Positions 24,581 to 36,401 of a stretch of 64,000 nucleotides of DNA are shown piece after piece. The stretch is from Boletus sp. NGJ (Eukaryota > Basidiomycota > Agaricomycetes > Boletales > Boletaceae). The stretch's first letter is position 1; every line of letters starts with the position of its first letter. A program made the translations under genes and the position numbers. The notes beneath the pieces are model-generated. The model was not told the origin of the DNA. It ran no database searches and saw only the letters and a program-made list of their open reading frames with translations. The stretch lies in contig JAGTXK010000087.1 in the NCBI GenBank assembly GCA_019096195.1, positions 62,001 to 126,000 of the forward strand, in the 5' to 3' direction.

Positions 24581-26634
24581 CTACTCCGCCATTTGACCGT
24601 CCCAAATGTAATGTGCCAACTTGAAAAGGGTCCATCTAAGTCCCGAGCCACTACCACTCCCACCCCCCCTTATTGCCGACACTTCCTCATCTCTGCATAT
24701 TACTCCATCAGCTTCCACCGCCAAGATCATCTCTGCCGCAAGCGAAATCGTAATATTCTCCTCCCGAGCTATCTCACTCGTCGTCTGTGCCCCCGAGATA
24801 GTCAGGTAGCTCGAAAGACGGGCCACGAATGCCGTGTGTGTGTATGATGGCGTGTGAAGCACCTGCAGACCTGATTGGAATATTCTGCTGCGGATCGGTG
24901 GCACCGTATGTGAAGGCAACTGTTGCAGCACCTGCAAAAATGTCGACGGCGGGATCAGCGCTGCCGGTCCCATGAGTTCATCACCTCGACATCTCAACTT
25001 CATGCACTGCACTCACCCACACCTCTCGCACGATTCCACCCGCCCCAAACTTCATCCAGGCCGATTATTCCGCGTTCCCTCATAATACCCCCCGCCCCTT
25101 CACCCCACGAGCCCTGAAGCACATTTGCAAGCTCACGTGCCAATTCCTCCATCCATCTCCTCTCGTCCTGTATCATGTCGGCCGTCACCGGTCCGTTGGA
25201 CATTTGTAAACCCAGCTGAGCCAGAGAAGACCGTATGAATTTCGCTTCCTCTGGCTCAGACGACGGTACGAGCAAAGTCGTCGCGAATAACGAGGATGAC
25301 GATAACGTCTCTGAACCCGAGGGGGATGGCGTCCACGCTGGTGGAGACGTCGTGTTGCTTGATGCACCCAGTTTCTCGTTCAGCTCGGCAGCGAGATGGA
25401 CAAGGTCCTGCGCTTTCACCATCAGAGCCTCGAGATCTTTAAAGGCATCCGATAATTCGGTTTCGGTGTTTTGCGCCGATGTCTCGACGTTGCGTAGAAT
25501 ACCATCTCGTAAATACCTTCAGAACCACCACAACGGCAAAATGAGAATTAATTTACCAATGCCTGATCGTCGCAAATGTCCTGGCGTCGACCCTCCATCA
25601 GGAGAGCCGGTACCGAGACTCGACGTACCACTTCTAGCCCCTTTGCCAATCTGCCTACCCTAGATAGGAATTTAGCGGTGCATTTATTGAGCCACATCAC
25701 TAACCTCCCATGCCCTGGCCTTCAACGCCCGTCTAAGAATCGCATAAAATGTCCTCTCCCCACCTTTACGGAAACTCAGCTTGACGAGAGGGTTAACAGG
25801 ACCCGAGACATTGTCTTCAACAAATGGCGATGCAGGTCGGGATGACGGCGCGGACTTGCCATTAATTCCAGCGTGTCCCGCAGCGAGCGGCAACGGGGTA
25901 GAGCAGATCTCACAGTTTCGGAGGGCTGGGTGATTCAGGAATGTGCATGCCGTGCATGCAATTGGCGGTAGTTCGCTAGCAGATGGTGGAGGGGTAGGAG
26001 ATCGAGACCGTGTTGACAAAGCGACAGGGAGAGATACAGCCGATGCAGGTCGTGAGGCAGATAAGGTTAATGTCTTGGGCAGAGGCGAACTCGACAGTGC
26101 GCCTCTCGGCACTCCACAGAGAACACATATCCGTGCGGCAGCCGGACTGAGCCCCGGGGGATTACGGTGGTTACACACTTCGCAAACCCAGCTCTCCAAG
26201 CCCTCACTGGCGCCATCATGATGCCCAGCCAAAGGAACGCGCGTGGGTTCGAGGTACAGCGTGACTTTGGGTGAGGACATGAACAATCCCGCATAGTAAT
26301 CAGTTCGCATAATGTGCGCGAGATCAAGACTGAAAGAATGCGAAATGGGTTGATGCGAGTTTACGAAGAAAAGGCGATGCGAGGACACATGTATCGCACC
26401 AGACTGGTGATTGGCGGCTTTCTGAAGACTGTGAATTTAGTGTTGATTGATGATACGGATTGTATCAATCGCATGTGACCATAGAAACCACGGGCGGAGA
26501 AAGTGAAGGACCGGTACATACCCATCATAGATTCCGACGTTGTCTTGAGATGCCAGAAGGTCTTCGTCGTTGTACAGAAGTGCGGGGATCGGAATACTAC
26601 CGTCTACGGAAGTAGCGAATCGGTGCAGGACCAT
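24581..26634 (-). CDS. VPS36: ESCRT-II subunit Vps36 (GLUE domain with two NZF fingers)
   Basis: Endosomal protein that binds phosphoinositide and ubiquitin and helps sort cargo into multivesicular bodies with Vps22 and Vps25. Start ATG 26,634 (MVLHRFATSVDGSIPIPALL), then NVGIYDG spliced over an intron to QKAANHQSGAIHVSSHRLFF, YYAGLFMSSPKVTLYLEPT: the GLUE domain. It is split, as in yeast, by two zinc fingers of NZF type (WVCEVC...CVLC and CTACTFLNHPALRNCEIC), then resumes with VNPLVKLSFRKGGERTFYAI and LRRALKARAWE. The C-terminal half holds the winged-helix region: AQDLVHLAAELNEKL, PVTADMIQDE, IIGLDEVWGGWNRARG, LHTPSYTHTAFVARL, SLAAEMILAVEADGVICRDE and the end near YIWDGQMAE at stop 24,581. 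About 560 residues. An in-frame GTG lies upstream of ATG 26,634 but is not needed. Confidence 0.92.
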
Positions 26635-27358
26635 GTCCTTGCGTGCGGGAACAAGATCCGGTGTAGTCACGCGGTGCAGATGCCTTTGGCCAAGAGATTA
26701 TAGGGCTGCACGTTGAACAATTCTGATTTCCGCCGAAGTACGCCGTGACCTGGTCGCTGACGAGTCGGCCCGTAGTTGATCTGGACTGCGGTTGCGGTGC
26801 ATGTCATTATGTGGGTGGTGGGAAGAATCGGTGAGATGGACGTTCTACGTACAATTATATTGGAGGTCTCGAGCTCAAGGTTGGATCCGGGTCGCCTCAG
26901 GTGAGCTTCAGTTGCAGTACTACGTATGGCAGAGTGAGATTGGGACGTAGTCCTCTTTCGTCAGCTTGGTGTCATGACTGAGGAACCCCGGACACCATCT
27001 ACACTTGCCTCTTTGGACTATGAGACTGGTTGGGCTTGCTCCCAGAAACCCCTGAATTACTTAGGTACATCATTGAATAAATGCATTCCGTACACAGCTC
27101 TTGAGCCGGAACCGACGTCCAGAGCGTGCCCTATGTAAAGCGTACATATCGTGCAATACGCTCGCAAGATGGGCGCCACTAGGTATCACATCACCATGAT
27201 AAAGACCGTCGTTAAATAACAGGCGACGAGAGATTGGAAAGAATGCGTCCGCCGGGAGTCTACGACATCAATCACGATCAGATTCAGAGGAATCCCACGG
27301 CAGACCGAGCGGACTCACAGAACATGCCAATGTGGCACTGGAAGCGAAGGGGTCCCAA
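26635..27358. other. intergenic, VPS36 promoter and SRP9 3' flank
   Basis: About 720 bases with no open frame of interest and no repeat. A TATA-like or initiator motif was not clear. Confidence 0.5.
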
Positions 27359-27846
27359 TTACTTCCTTTTCTTTGGCTTTTTCTTTTTTACTCCACCGGC
27401 AGCCAAACCGGGCTGTGGAACAGACACCGGAGATGCTGCCCGTGGGTGACTTGAATCTCCGCCTGCCAATGATGGTGGCAGAGAGGTAGGTGGGGGCGGA
27501 TCCGGACGCTTGTTCTGCATTTTCTGCATCAAGGAAAGATTGAGGGACTCGAATCGATTAAGAAAGATGGATGAATAAGTTTTGAACTTGATGCACTGGA
27601 TGAACAAAATCCGTGAACCTCCCGCTTGAATAGTCGAATGGATCACATACATACCGTCGTATCATCGGTGATCTTGAGAACAAGTTTCCCCTCTGAAGAT
27701 TTCCATTTTACACAATATCGTGTCTGGGAGACGTGATATAGTTGAACAAGAATGCCGTCGGTGATGAGACTGACCTTGTTCTGAGACTTGACATACAGAT
27801 TTTCTGCAGCCTCTTGGTATTCCTGCCAGGATGCGATGTATACCAT
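27359..27846 (-). CDS. SRP9: Signal recognition particle 9 kDa subunit
   Basis: Part of the Alu domain of the signal recognition particle, which slows translation while the ribosome docks at the ER. Start ATG 27,846: MVYIASWQEYQEAAENLYVK. An intron (GTCAGTCTC...CTCCCAG) joins SQNK to TRYCVKWKSSEGKLVLKITD; a second (GTATGTATG...ATCCAG) joins DTT to CIKFKTYSSIFLNRFESLNL. The tail is Pro-rich and ends in a lysine-rich cluster (VKKKKPKKRK) at stop 27,359, as in many fungal SRP9 proteins. About 115 residues. It faces the carrier gene head to head. Confidence 0.92.
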
Positions 27847-28067
27847 TGTCGGATGGCAATCCAAAACCCATCGGTTCCTCTGGAAAGTTGAGTGACATCA
27901 GTCACATAGAGTGACGATATCACGTGCCACACCACGCGGACATCCGTCCCGAACCCGGGATCGTCCATGCCAACTTCCACGCAGTCCAACCCGTCGCGAT
28001 CGTTTGAGGTTTCAACGTTTCTTACAACCCTGTTCACACGACCAAAGCTTCCGCCCTTCCAATAGAC
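27847..28067. promoter_or_regulatory. Shared divergent promoter, SRP9 / oxodicarboxylate carrier
   Basis: The two start codons are 221 bases apart on opposite strands. No obvious TATA box. A minus-strand frame crossing this stretch (27,708-28,097) is a shadow. Confidence 0.5.
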
Positions 28068-29604
28068 ATGGATACTAAACAACCCAAACGTAGGCATTTA
28101 AATTTGTTCTTTTGCCCTCCGCTGGCTGCTGAATGGCTTGCCATAATTGAATAGCACTTCCCTTCATTGCCAATTTCGCTGCTGGCGCAATTGCTGGTGT
28201 GTCGGAAATTCTGACCTTCTACCCACTCGGTGAGTGCCGTGCGAGTCTGGTTCTTGCCTAACATGATTCGGGCGCTTCCTGCCAGATGTCGTACGTTCTT
28301 ATTCCTCCGTGCTATGTACCCAATTTTAGACACGGAATATGTATGTGATTGCAGGTCAAGACGCGTATGCAACTTGAGACCGGGAAAGCCAAGCATGGCA
28401 TGGTCGGCACTCTCACTTCGATCATCCGTGAGGAAGGGTAAGCTACACACGGACTTACATCGGCCGAGACTAAAAAACCAGTTCAGAGCTGGCAGATTGT
28501 ACAGAGGTACGATAATGTTGTGACTTTCGTCCACGTCTTCTCTAGAGCTGCTGCCAGGTTTGGTTCCGCCGCTGCTTCTGGAGGCACCAAAGCGTGCGGT
28601 CAAGTTGTAAGCGACATTTCCTGATTTAGAGCGCCTTCCTCAATCTTACCGAATACTAGTGCCGCCAATGATTTCTGGGGGAAAACATTCCTGGGGATGT
28701 CTGGTGAAAGTAAAATGACACAACAGCTCTCTATTCTCACCGGCTGCAGTGCTGGCGCTACCGAGTCGTTCGTTGTCGTTCCATTCGAACTTGTCAAAAT
28801 CAAGTAAACTTGCCGCTGTCGTCGTGTGCTATGCTCACAATTTATTGCAGGTTGCAAGATAAAACAAGCACCTTTGCTGGCCCGATAGATGTCATCAAGC
28901 AGGTTGTTAGAAAGGAAGGCTTCCTCGGGCTCTACGCTGGAATGGAGGCAACATTCTGGAGGTGCAACATCTGCTCATCTAACGATGTGCATTGTTGAGG
29001 GCTTTTCATGACAGACACTTTTGGTGGAACGGAGGATACTTTGGATGTATCTATCAAGTCCGTAGCCTGATGCCAAAGGCAGAGGTAAGATCGTTCCGCT
29101 TGTCTTTGAATCTTTTATGAAATATGATGGCAGACTCCCCAAAGCCAACTTTTCAACAATTTTGTCTCTGGAGCTGTGGGCGGTTTCGTTGGCACAGCCA
29201 TCAATACCCCGTTTGATGTACGTTTTGGCGCACGTGTCAATGGTCAAAAAGCTGAGTTGTGCGTTTCGTAGGTAGTCAAGTCGCGCATCCAGGGAGCCAC
29301 TACGGCCCTTGGGGTAGTACCCAAATACAATTGGACATACCCTGCGTACGTTCGCTTTTCTTTACTCTACAAAGGCATGTTTTAACTGCTGTGGTCAGAC
29401 TCGTTACGATAATGCGAGAGGAAGGACCGGTGGCATTGTACAAGGGCTTTTTGCCGAAGGTGCTTCGACTTGCCCCAGGTGGCGGTGTCTTACTTCTAGT
29501 TGTCGAGTTCACCCTCGGTGTCTTCAGGAAGGGTACGTTTTGATTGCTCGTACAGGCACAGTCGCTGATATGTCTATGCAGCTTTGGGCCCACCATACAT
29601 ATAG
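28068..29604 (+). CDS. ODC1: Mitochondrial 2-oxodicarboxylate carrier
   Basis: Inner-membrane solute carrier that exchanges 2-oxoadipate and 2-oxoglutarate. The start exon is short (MDTKQPK, 28,068-28,089) and splices to PLPFIANFAAGAIAGVSEIL, giving the first repeat with TFYPL and then VVKTRMQLETGK (the PxDxxKxR carrier signature, split by an intron). The second repeat has GCSAGATESFVVVPFELVKI and the third SGAVGGFVGTAINTPFDVVK with SRIQGA. LYKGFLPKVLRLAPGGGVLL precedes the end LGPPYI at 29,604. At least eight introns. The AAGAIAGVSEILTFYPL block and the LAPGGG motif are those of the ODC1/ODC2 group; the two yeast paralogues cannot be told apart here. About 300 residues, complete. Confidence 0.9.
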
Positions 29605-29800
29605 TGTTTCGTTGTACCTGGACATGGTATTTAATATAGACTCAGCATTCTGATATCACTCAAATAAGAAGTTATGAGGACGAGGTAAGTCTGTTGAGAC
29701 AAGGGTTTCTGTCGGCCGCCATTGGGGACACTGCCACATGTTTGAACGGCAAAGTATAAAAGGCTGACGCCACTTAGGGGGTGTTTCTTCGTCCACCGCA

Positions 29801-30516
29801 ATGTCGACCGCCAGCCGTCTTCCGTTCGTGCCCGCTGCACGGGGTGACAAACGTTCTCCTTGTCCGGCCCTCAATGCACTGGCGAACCACGGCTACCTGT
29901 AAGTACCGCAACTGCCATCCGTTTCGAACACAATTCAGAGCCCCGCAGTCCTCACGACGGCAAAAATATCGGCTTCTGGCAACTCATACAGGCCGTCCGC
30001 TCCGTCTACAACTTGTCGTTCCCCCTCGCAGCCCTGCTAGCGCTTGTCGGTATCCTGCTCTGTGGTCACGCCCTGCGCCTCGACCTCGACAAGCTCGCGC
30101 TGCACAACAGGATTGAGCACGACGCATCTCTCGTTCACGGGGACGCTCTCGCTGGCCACGCCGAAGCCCCTATCCCAGTCGACCCAGAACTGCTCCACGC
30201 ATTTTTATCGCATGCGAACGAGAACCAGGGATTGAGCCTCGATGCGTTTGCACAGCTGCGGGTGGATAGAGAAGCGAGGCTGACATCACCGTTGGACCAC
30301 CTCCACTCGGAGATTGGCACGGGCGAGGCTGCGCTGTGTTGGTTGCTTCTCAAAAAGGAGAACGGCCAAGTACCGCTGTCTATGCTCGAGCAATGGTACG
30401 GCGAGGAGCGTATCCCAGACGGGTGGGCTCCGCCCGCAAGTGGTGTTGGGCTGATTGACGCACGTCAAACGGCCAACGTAGTGGCGAATAAGATGGAACA
30501 GATCAGGTGTCGGTAA
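29801..30516 (+). CDS. Chloroperoxidase-like heme-thiolate peroxidase
   Basis: Enzyme of the Chloroperoxidase/unspecific-peroxygenase superfamily, which uses hydrogen peroxide and a cysteine-ligated heme to halogenate or hydroxylate organic compounds. Start MSTASRLPFVPAARGDKRS at 29,801, followed at once by PCPALNALANHGYL, where PCP carries the heme cysteine. One intron (GTAAGTACC...CCCGCAG) joins this to PHDGKNIGFWQLIQAVRS. Next come a hydrophobic helix (LAALLALVGILLCGHAL), HNRIEHDASLVHGD with the EHD motif of chloroperoxidase type (peroxygenases mostly have EGD), and HSEIGTGEAALCWLL, where a glutamate could be the general acid. The chain ends MEQIRCR; about 215 residues, near the short subfamily length. 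No signal peptide is seen, so a secreted role is not supported. Confidence 0.88.
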
Positions 30517-30823
30517 TGGGGAATTAGTAGGGAGACATCACCGCATTTACAGCAGTGCTGTGAACGAACGCTCGATTACTGTAGTCCTGTAAAATATCTC
30601 GACACGGCCTATATCATTAACTCTTTAGTGGTACACTCAAATCAACTCATTGCGCGGGTCGCAGCGCGTGTGGATGGCCTGCGCAATGCGGCGCAGCACC
30701 ATAGAGGACTTTGGCTGTGCTTCAGCTGGTTGCGGACGATTGTTAGTAGTATGGGGGTTTTGTTTATAAGCACCCCCGTCAGCTTGGGTGTTGCCCCTAA
30801 CATTTAGGAGAATTATCACGCTC
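30517..30823. other. intergenic, upstream of cofilin
   Basis: About 300 bases with no coding sign. A minus-strand frame crossing it (30,637-30,918) is not supported. Confidence 0.5.
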
Positions 30824-31462
30824 ATGGTGAGCTCGCCATAGTCCCTGGCGAGTATCGCTCCACTCGGATTAACCGCTACACAGGCATCCGGCGTCAGCGT
30901 TGCAGACTTGTGCATCACGACTTACCAGCAGCTCAAACTGGGCAAGAAGTTCAAATACGTCATCTTCACCCTCAACGACACCCTCTCCCAGATCGTCGTC
31001 GACAAGACCTCGGACGCGTCGAGCTACGACGCCTTTGTAGAGGATTTGCCAAAGGATCAATGTCGTTGGGCGGTCTACGATTTCGACTTTGAAAAGGACG
31101 GGAAGAGGAGCAAGCTTTGCTTTATGTTATGGTGCGTTTTTTTTTTTTTTCCTTTGGCTCCAAGCAGGGGGAGGGAGCGACCTCGGGCTTGGTTCATTCT
31201 CATCGCTGTCTGACGCGCGTCGGCTACCTGACTCATCAGGTCCCCCGACGATGCCAAAATCAAAGATAAGATGCTGTTCGCTTCCTCCCAAGAGGCCCTC
31301 AAGCAGAGTCTAGATGGCATCGCCTTTGAAGTTCAGGGCACAGACCTGTCCGAGATCAGCTACGACACTGGTTCGTCACATATCGCTTGGAGATACCGTT
31401 TTTGTCCCTGATCCCGTTGCCGATCTGTAGTACTTTCCAAAGCTTTGACGTCCACTCACTGA
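30824..31462 (+). CDS. COF1: Cofilin (actin-depolymerising factor)
   Basis: Binds actin and severs filaments. The first exon appears to be the ATG codon alone (30,824-30,826), followed directly by donor GTGAGCTCG; the acceptor ...CTACACAG sits before 30,884, giving MASGVSVADLCITTYQQLKL. Then GKKFKYVIFTLNDTLSQIVV, SYDAFVEDLPKDQCRWAVYD, FDFEKDGKRSKLCFMLW, an intron with a 14-base T run, SPDDAKIKDKMLFASSQEAL (the actin-binding long helix), KQSLDGIAFEVQGTDLSEIS, and a last intron (GTTCGTCAC...CTGTAG) to VLSKALTSTH and the stop at 31,462. About 138 residues. Every core cofilin block is present. Confidence 0.92.
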
Positions 31463-31861
31463 TGCCTCCGTGTTTCCCCTATGCGGGGTAATCTGCTCTT
31501 GTACTATGGTTTATTAGTTCCGTATCACATCATACGGTACATGATGTATATATCGGGTCGTACACACTCTGAGACGGCTTATTTGACGTGGTCGTTGATT
31601 CGTCGCGCAACTCGACTCGTATAAGTAACTAATCCCTAACTGGCCCACGGACATTTTTGTCTGTTAAAAAGGAAGATTTGAGGAGCACTATCAGATAATC
31701 TGCTGACGTCCGGCGTGTCGCATGGGACGACATGGGAACGAAGGTCTTTGCACCACATGACCTGTCTAGTGTCTACGGTCAAATAAGTACCAATGCGATA
31801 GCTCTGTGTCCGGTTCCGTCCGGTATCCGGATGTCGTTCATATTGACCGACAATCGTGGGT
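31463..31861. other. convergent intergenic region, COF1 / MCD4
   Basis: About 400 bases between two converging genes. No ORF, repeat or RNA gene seen. Confidence 0.5.
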
Positions 31862-34800
31862 CTACGTAATCTTCTTTCTATCTATGGACTCGACGGGGAT
31901 CAGGGTATTCCCCATAAGATACTCGCCCGTTGCGCAAATGCCAGCAGACCACACTAACAAAAGAGACGTGATACAGAAAAAGCTGATAGATTGCCCAATC
32001 TCCAACCAGGAACCTAGAATGTACGTCAGTAAACGAGCGGCGGTGGGGTTGGCATTGCTTACCGGTGTCAGTCACGTTCAAAAAAAATGACATCGTCATT
32101 CCTGTTGGAACGATTCAGATATGGATAGTCTTGGCGAATCCAGAATCATGCTCACCGTCTGTAAGCGTCAAAGCTACGAGGAACAGGGAGAAAGAGGGCA
32201 AGCATAAACGGGCATTGAGTGTCGCAAAAGCTGCTGACAGGATCACATATGGCACGACGATTTTGAATATCTACATTGGCGGGTCAGCTGGTGTATACGA
32301 CTATATTGGGAAATGAACCAGTAAGGCCGCCATCAAGAAAGGGTTGAATACCGGCACAAGACGATATACAGGCTCCAGATAGAAGGAGCTGGACGCGTTG
32401 TGAGACCCCGCCATGCCAAAATGTCACCCAGTAGAACTTACGATATGGATGCAACGCTGAAAACGAGACAAGTCAATACAAGAGATAGACAAACATCGCA
32501 CACATATAACGTACTTTCCAGTCCCAAAGAAGGCGACCTGCACGAAAAATAAGAAAAACAGAGCTATCCGTACATCATCCGCCTGGAAGCGATAATCGCT
32601 CGACCGGACCTCTTTCGGTGTGGAGCTGCCGACAACCAACGTTTTTCGAACGGCTGCTTCAACGTCTATCCACAAAAGTAAATTGCACGTGAAAGCCGAG
32701 TAGAAGAGACCTTCAATAGAAATCGACAATACAACGAAACAGACAGAAAATGCTAGGAAAAGGGTCATGATTTTGGACCTCGGGGAGGAATGTTGTACTT
32801 GGGATATGAATGGGTATAGTGATGATATCACTGGCCGAACCGAACTAAAGTTAGAGGTTACTACAAAGAAGCTAAATGACATACCGAGAATTGACCATGC
32901 AGCGACTTGATTGTAGGGTGGCAAGCCATTTTTAGCTTGCAAGCTGGCGACAGAACTAGCAGTGACCACCATGGCAGCGACAAGGAGGCCCACCTTCCGG
33001 AAATTAAGTGGGAACAAGCATGAAGATTCTTCACTCACTTGAAAAAATACAGAGACTCTTCCCCTATCGAAGCCTGAACCTGAGTCGGATGTCCAAGTTT
33101 GCGCAGCACCTATAAGGAACATCACGACGCCACCAGACAGGCTAAAACTCGTCAGCACCACGCAACACCGATCACTCGGGACCTACATGGTTGTTAGACT
33201 TTCCTCCTTGTCGACTGGGAGGAGGGGGAAGACAGCGGTGACTAAACAACTAAAAGTCCATTGTAGAACGAGTTTCCAATTCTGCGAGAGCGTTGAGGAT
33301 GGCCAAGCACAATATGGCCATAAGATTCCAATGATGACAAAACCGACACTCCATATAGAGCGGTAGGTGTACGCGGCCTGGAGATGTAATCTGTGAATCA
33401 TGACTTCAGGACGAAGAGACGCGCATACCACCATGCTCTGGAGTGAGACAATAACAAGTAATCCATAGATACAAAGCTGGCGAGAGGAGAAAGAGGATTG
33501 GGATATGGCTCTGAGCAGAGCGGGTATCCCTCGCAGGTAGAACACTCTCCAGAAATAGCACGGGAATGCAACGTAAACGTAGAATGTCCACGGTGAGTTC
33601 TGTATCCAGAAGGCCATCGCGGAGCCAAAGAATGTCAAAAGAGTGAATGCGTCGACGAGCCCAATCCTAGCGGCCGACGCTGGTGGACTATCGAGGGCCG
33701 GGAGGAGGGGAATGGAGGTATATGCAGCCCATCCAACATACGCTACTATGACAATAAAGCGAATCAAGAAACGATCATAGCTAAAGATCTTGTCAGGTCA
33801 GGACACAATAGATACAATGTAAGCTGACGTTTCTAGGTAGCGCAAGCCTTCCAAACAAGTGTTGATCAATTGCGCAGATTGTCGACGCGCTTCGTTCCAC
33901 CGTCCTTCTCTAAGTGAGTGTTCGATGGATCCAAGTTTCCGCATGCGGGCTGGCATTCCGGAATCGTCCACACCTTCGAGAGGACCAAATGGTTTATAGA
34001 ATATAACGTTTGCCTGCTTGAGCTCTTGGAAAGATGAAAATCTACATTCAACAGCGGATGTCGACTTACCATGTTTTACACGATAGTGCTCCAACAAGAC
34101 CTGTGTATTGACCAATGCCGCGTGAGCGAGGGCCTCCTCTCCTCCACGAGGGTCAAGGAAGCCAGCCCGCGAATGGTCTACATCTGGCAGCACACCAACC
34201 GAGTTCACTGGCCAGTTTATACCGACGAGTGATGCCATTAGAGGAGCTATGTCCGCTTGAGAGACATCTCGGCGGAGTACATGCTCGAGCTTCCAAGGCT
34301 GCGAGAAGTCATCATGTGAAGAAGGTGAGGAATCGGGTAGAGGACCTCGAACGCCTTTGCCCCACGCGATAAGTGGTGTTTGTGTGTTATCCGGATCTGA
34401 GAAAGGCTGTGAAGGCCAAACTTGCCAGAGCGGGATAAAGCCTCACCACCGTCTCCATGATTACCTATTTTCGACATACCATGATCAGCAGTAAATACGA
34501 AACTTGTTTCGTCGTCCCCGTAGAAGTCCAGGAAGAGTTTCTCTGTCTCGCGGACTATGCTATCTACGACTTGGATGTTGTTCATATATTCCTGTCGGTC
34601 TGTTTGAGTACGGTAAGCCACGATTGAGTCGCTGGATTCACCTCGGAATGGGGACGGTACGAGTGACCTGTAGTGTCCAATCCTAGGAGATGCAAAAAAA
34701 ATATCACTTTGTCTTCGCGCAGGTTCGAATTTAGCGTAGTATCTTCTGACGCGTTTTGAAATAGTACATTGAGTTGATCCAGCACCCAGGTGTCGAGAGC

Positions 34801-35607
34801 AGTTGCATCTGCACATCTCGTTAGGCCCATGACCAAAAGCTCGGCGTTATATCAACCTTTTGTAAAGTCTTCTGCTTCCTCATCATAGCACCATGAACGA
34901 ACTTTGCCAGGGGTGGCACCTGTAGCAAACATTGGCAGGATATCGGGTGAGCCGAACGAGAAGGTATGACTCGATTGATTAAAAACTGAATCAAAGTCCA
35001 CCTTGATCGAGGTATATCAGCAGAAAATTGCCCCTCTATGTTGAACTCTTACTGGATTGGTCTTCCAGCCCTGTGATAGCACGCTAAGGTCGTGGACGGT
35101 ATCTGGAATCATGCTCATGTCTGACCTTTGTGACCGCTGAGACATCTTCATACATTCCCCCTGTCCATACCAGTGTGAAGATGTGGAAACCGTGGCATGT
35201 GTGGTGACAAACCTATGATGGCGACATGTCCCGGACGACTCTCGGTAGGTACCCTGGTGTGAGATACTCCGAAGGCACCACGTTTCTCCGCGATGGACCT
35301 AAGGTACGGGGCAACCACCTCCGGAGCAGAATCGACCGACGAAAACCCGTTTGGCGTGAACAGGAGGTCAGCTCGAAGGCCGTCACCTATTGAAAGCGTG
35401 TTAAGGTGACGCAACATATATTGTATGATCCGACATACCCACAATGAGCACTAGACGCTTAGACTCTCCCGGGGTTGAGCCATAGCGTGTCATACCATGA
35501 ACGACAGGGCTCCTGAAGTAGCAATCGAATACGGACGCGATAAACACGATGTGGAAAATGATTCCGAGGGTGAGCAACTTGAGGACATCGCGACTCGGGT
35601 TAGACAT
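31862..35607 (-). CDS. MCD4: GPI ethanolamine phosphate transferase 1
   Basis: ER membrane enzyme that adds ethanolamine phosphate to the first mannose of the GPI anchor. Start [20 protein letters not shown] at 35,607: one N-terminal membrane helix, then the luminal alkaline-phosphatase-like domain with the metal-binding blocks [44 protein letters not shown] and [16 protein letters not shown], later [11 protein letters not shown] and [20 protein letters not shown]. After the linker [18 protein letters not shown] come many membrane helices (for example [20 protein letters not shown] and [20 protein letters not shown]) of the PigN domain. The last segment carries [20 protein letters not shown] across a splice and ends ESIDRKKIT at 31,862. 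More than a dozen introns. The length is near 950 residues, as expected. No break was found, but several exon edges are by eye only. Confidence 0.88.
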
Positions 35608-36401
35608 TTGGCATACAACACGCCGGTTTTTTTGGGTGATGGTCGTCTCGCTACCCGAAATTGGCCTAGGCTTGGTGAGTGCTAGTACCGAACTGTGAAC
35701 TCTGGAGCGAGGCTGGATGAATATTTCCGGTGACCGTACACGTCCGAGTCGTGAAGTTCAGGGCCGTTCGGAAATACCCTAATGACAAGAAACTGATACG
35801 TAATACTAATACTGTAATGCTAACCAGCTGGACAACGTCGTATCGGTCTCGCGACAGTGGAAGAAACTGGAGATATCATACCGTTAATGACTACTAGATG
35901 TCGTAGGAGCGTGGAAGGCGAGTTAGGTGTGTACACTCTAACTTCTCGTTCCCACTCACGGAGGCCGACTCAGCCTTGACTACATGCCCACATCACGACA
36001 GCATTTATGGTCCTTTTTGCCCACCTTATCTGTGATTCTCGACCATCTCCATCCTCACGGACCACTTCTCGCAACGCCGGGAACAAGAAGACGTTCACTT
36101 TTTTATACGCGTTGTTTCATATCGATCCATCTGGCAGCTAGTGTGCGTCGAACACGCGTAGTTGACGATCTCATGCCATCCTCAGGTTCGTTGTGCACGA
36201 ACATCCCCTTCGACGCGGAGGCACTCCCAGGCTCGCCGCCCATATAAAGTCTCTCCCTCCAAGTTAGACTTTATACTTTCTCACTTCTTTTCGAGCTCGT
36301 CTCCCCCGCCTGATAACAAACCTGATAAGGCCTAGTAGTCTAGTAAGCCTCCCTCTGCAAGTGACGCCTCGTGTCCCGGTTTATCCTCGCCTCCTCTTGC
36401 A
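35608..36401. other. divergent intergenic region, MCD4 / F-box gene
   Basis: About 800 bases. It contains short frames such as 35,984-36,247 but no domain. The F-box gene has a pyrimidine-rich leader just before its ATG at 36,402. Confidence 0.5.

Noticed and set aside
24050-24847. 265-codon plus-strand ORF between STE12 and VPS36
   Set aside because: Composition is noisy, no motif, and its 3' part is antisense to clear VPS36 coding sequence.
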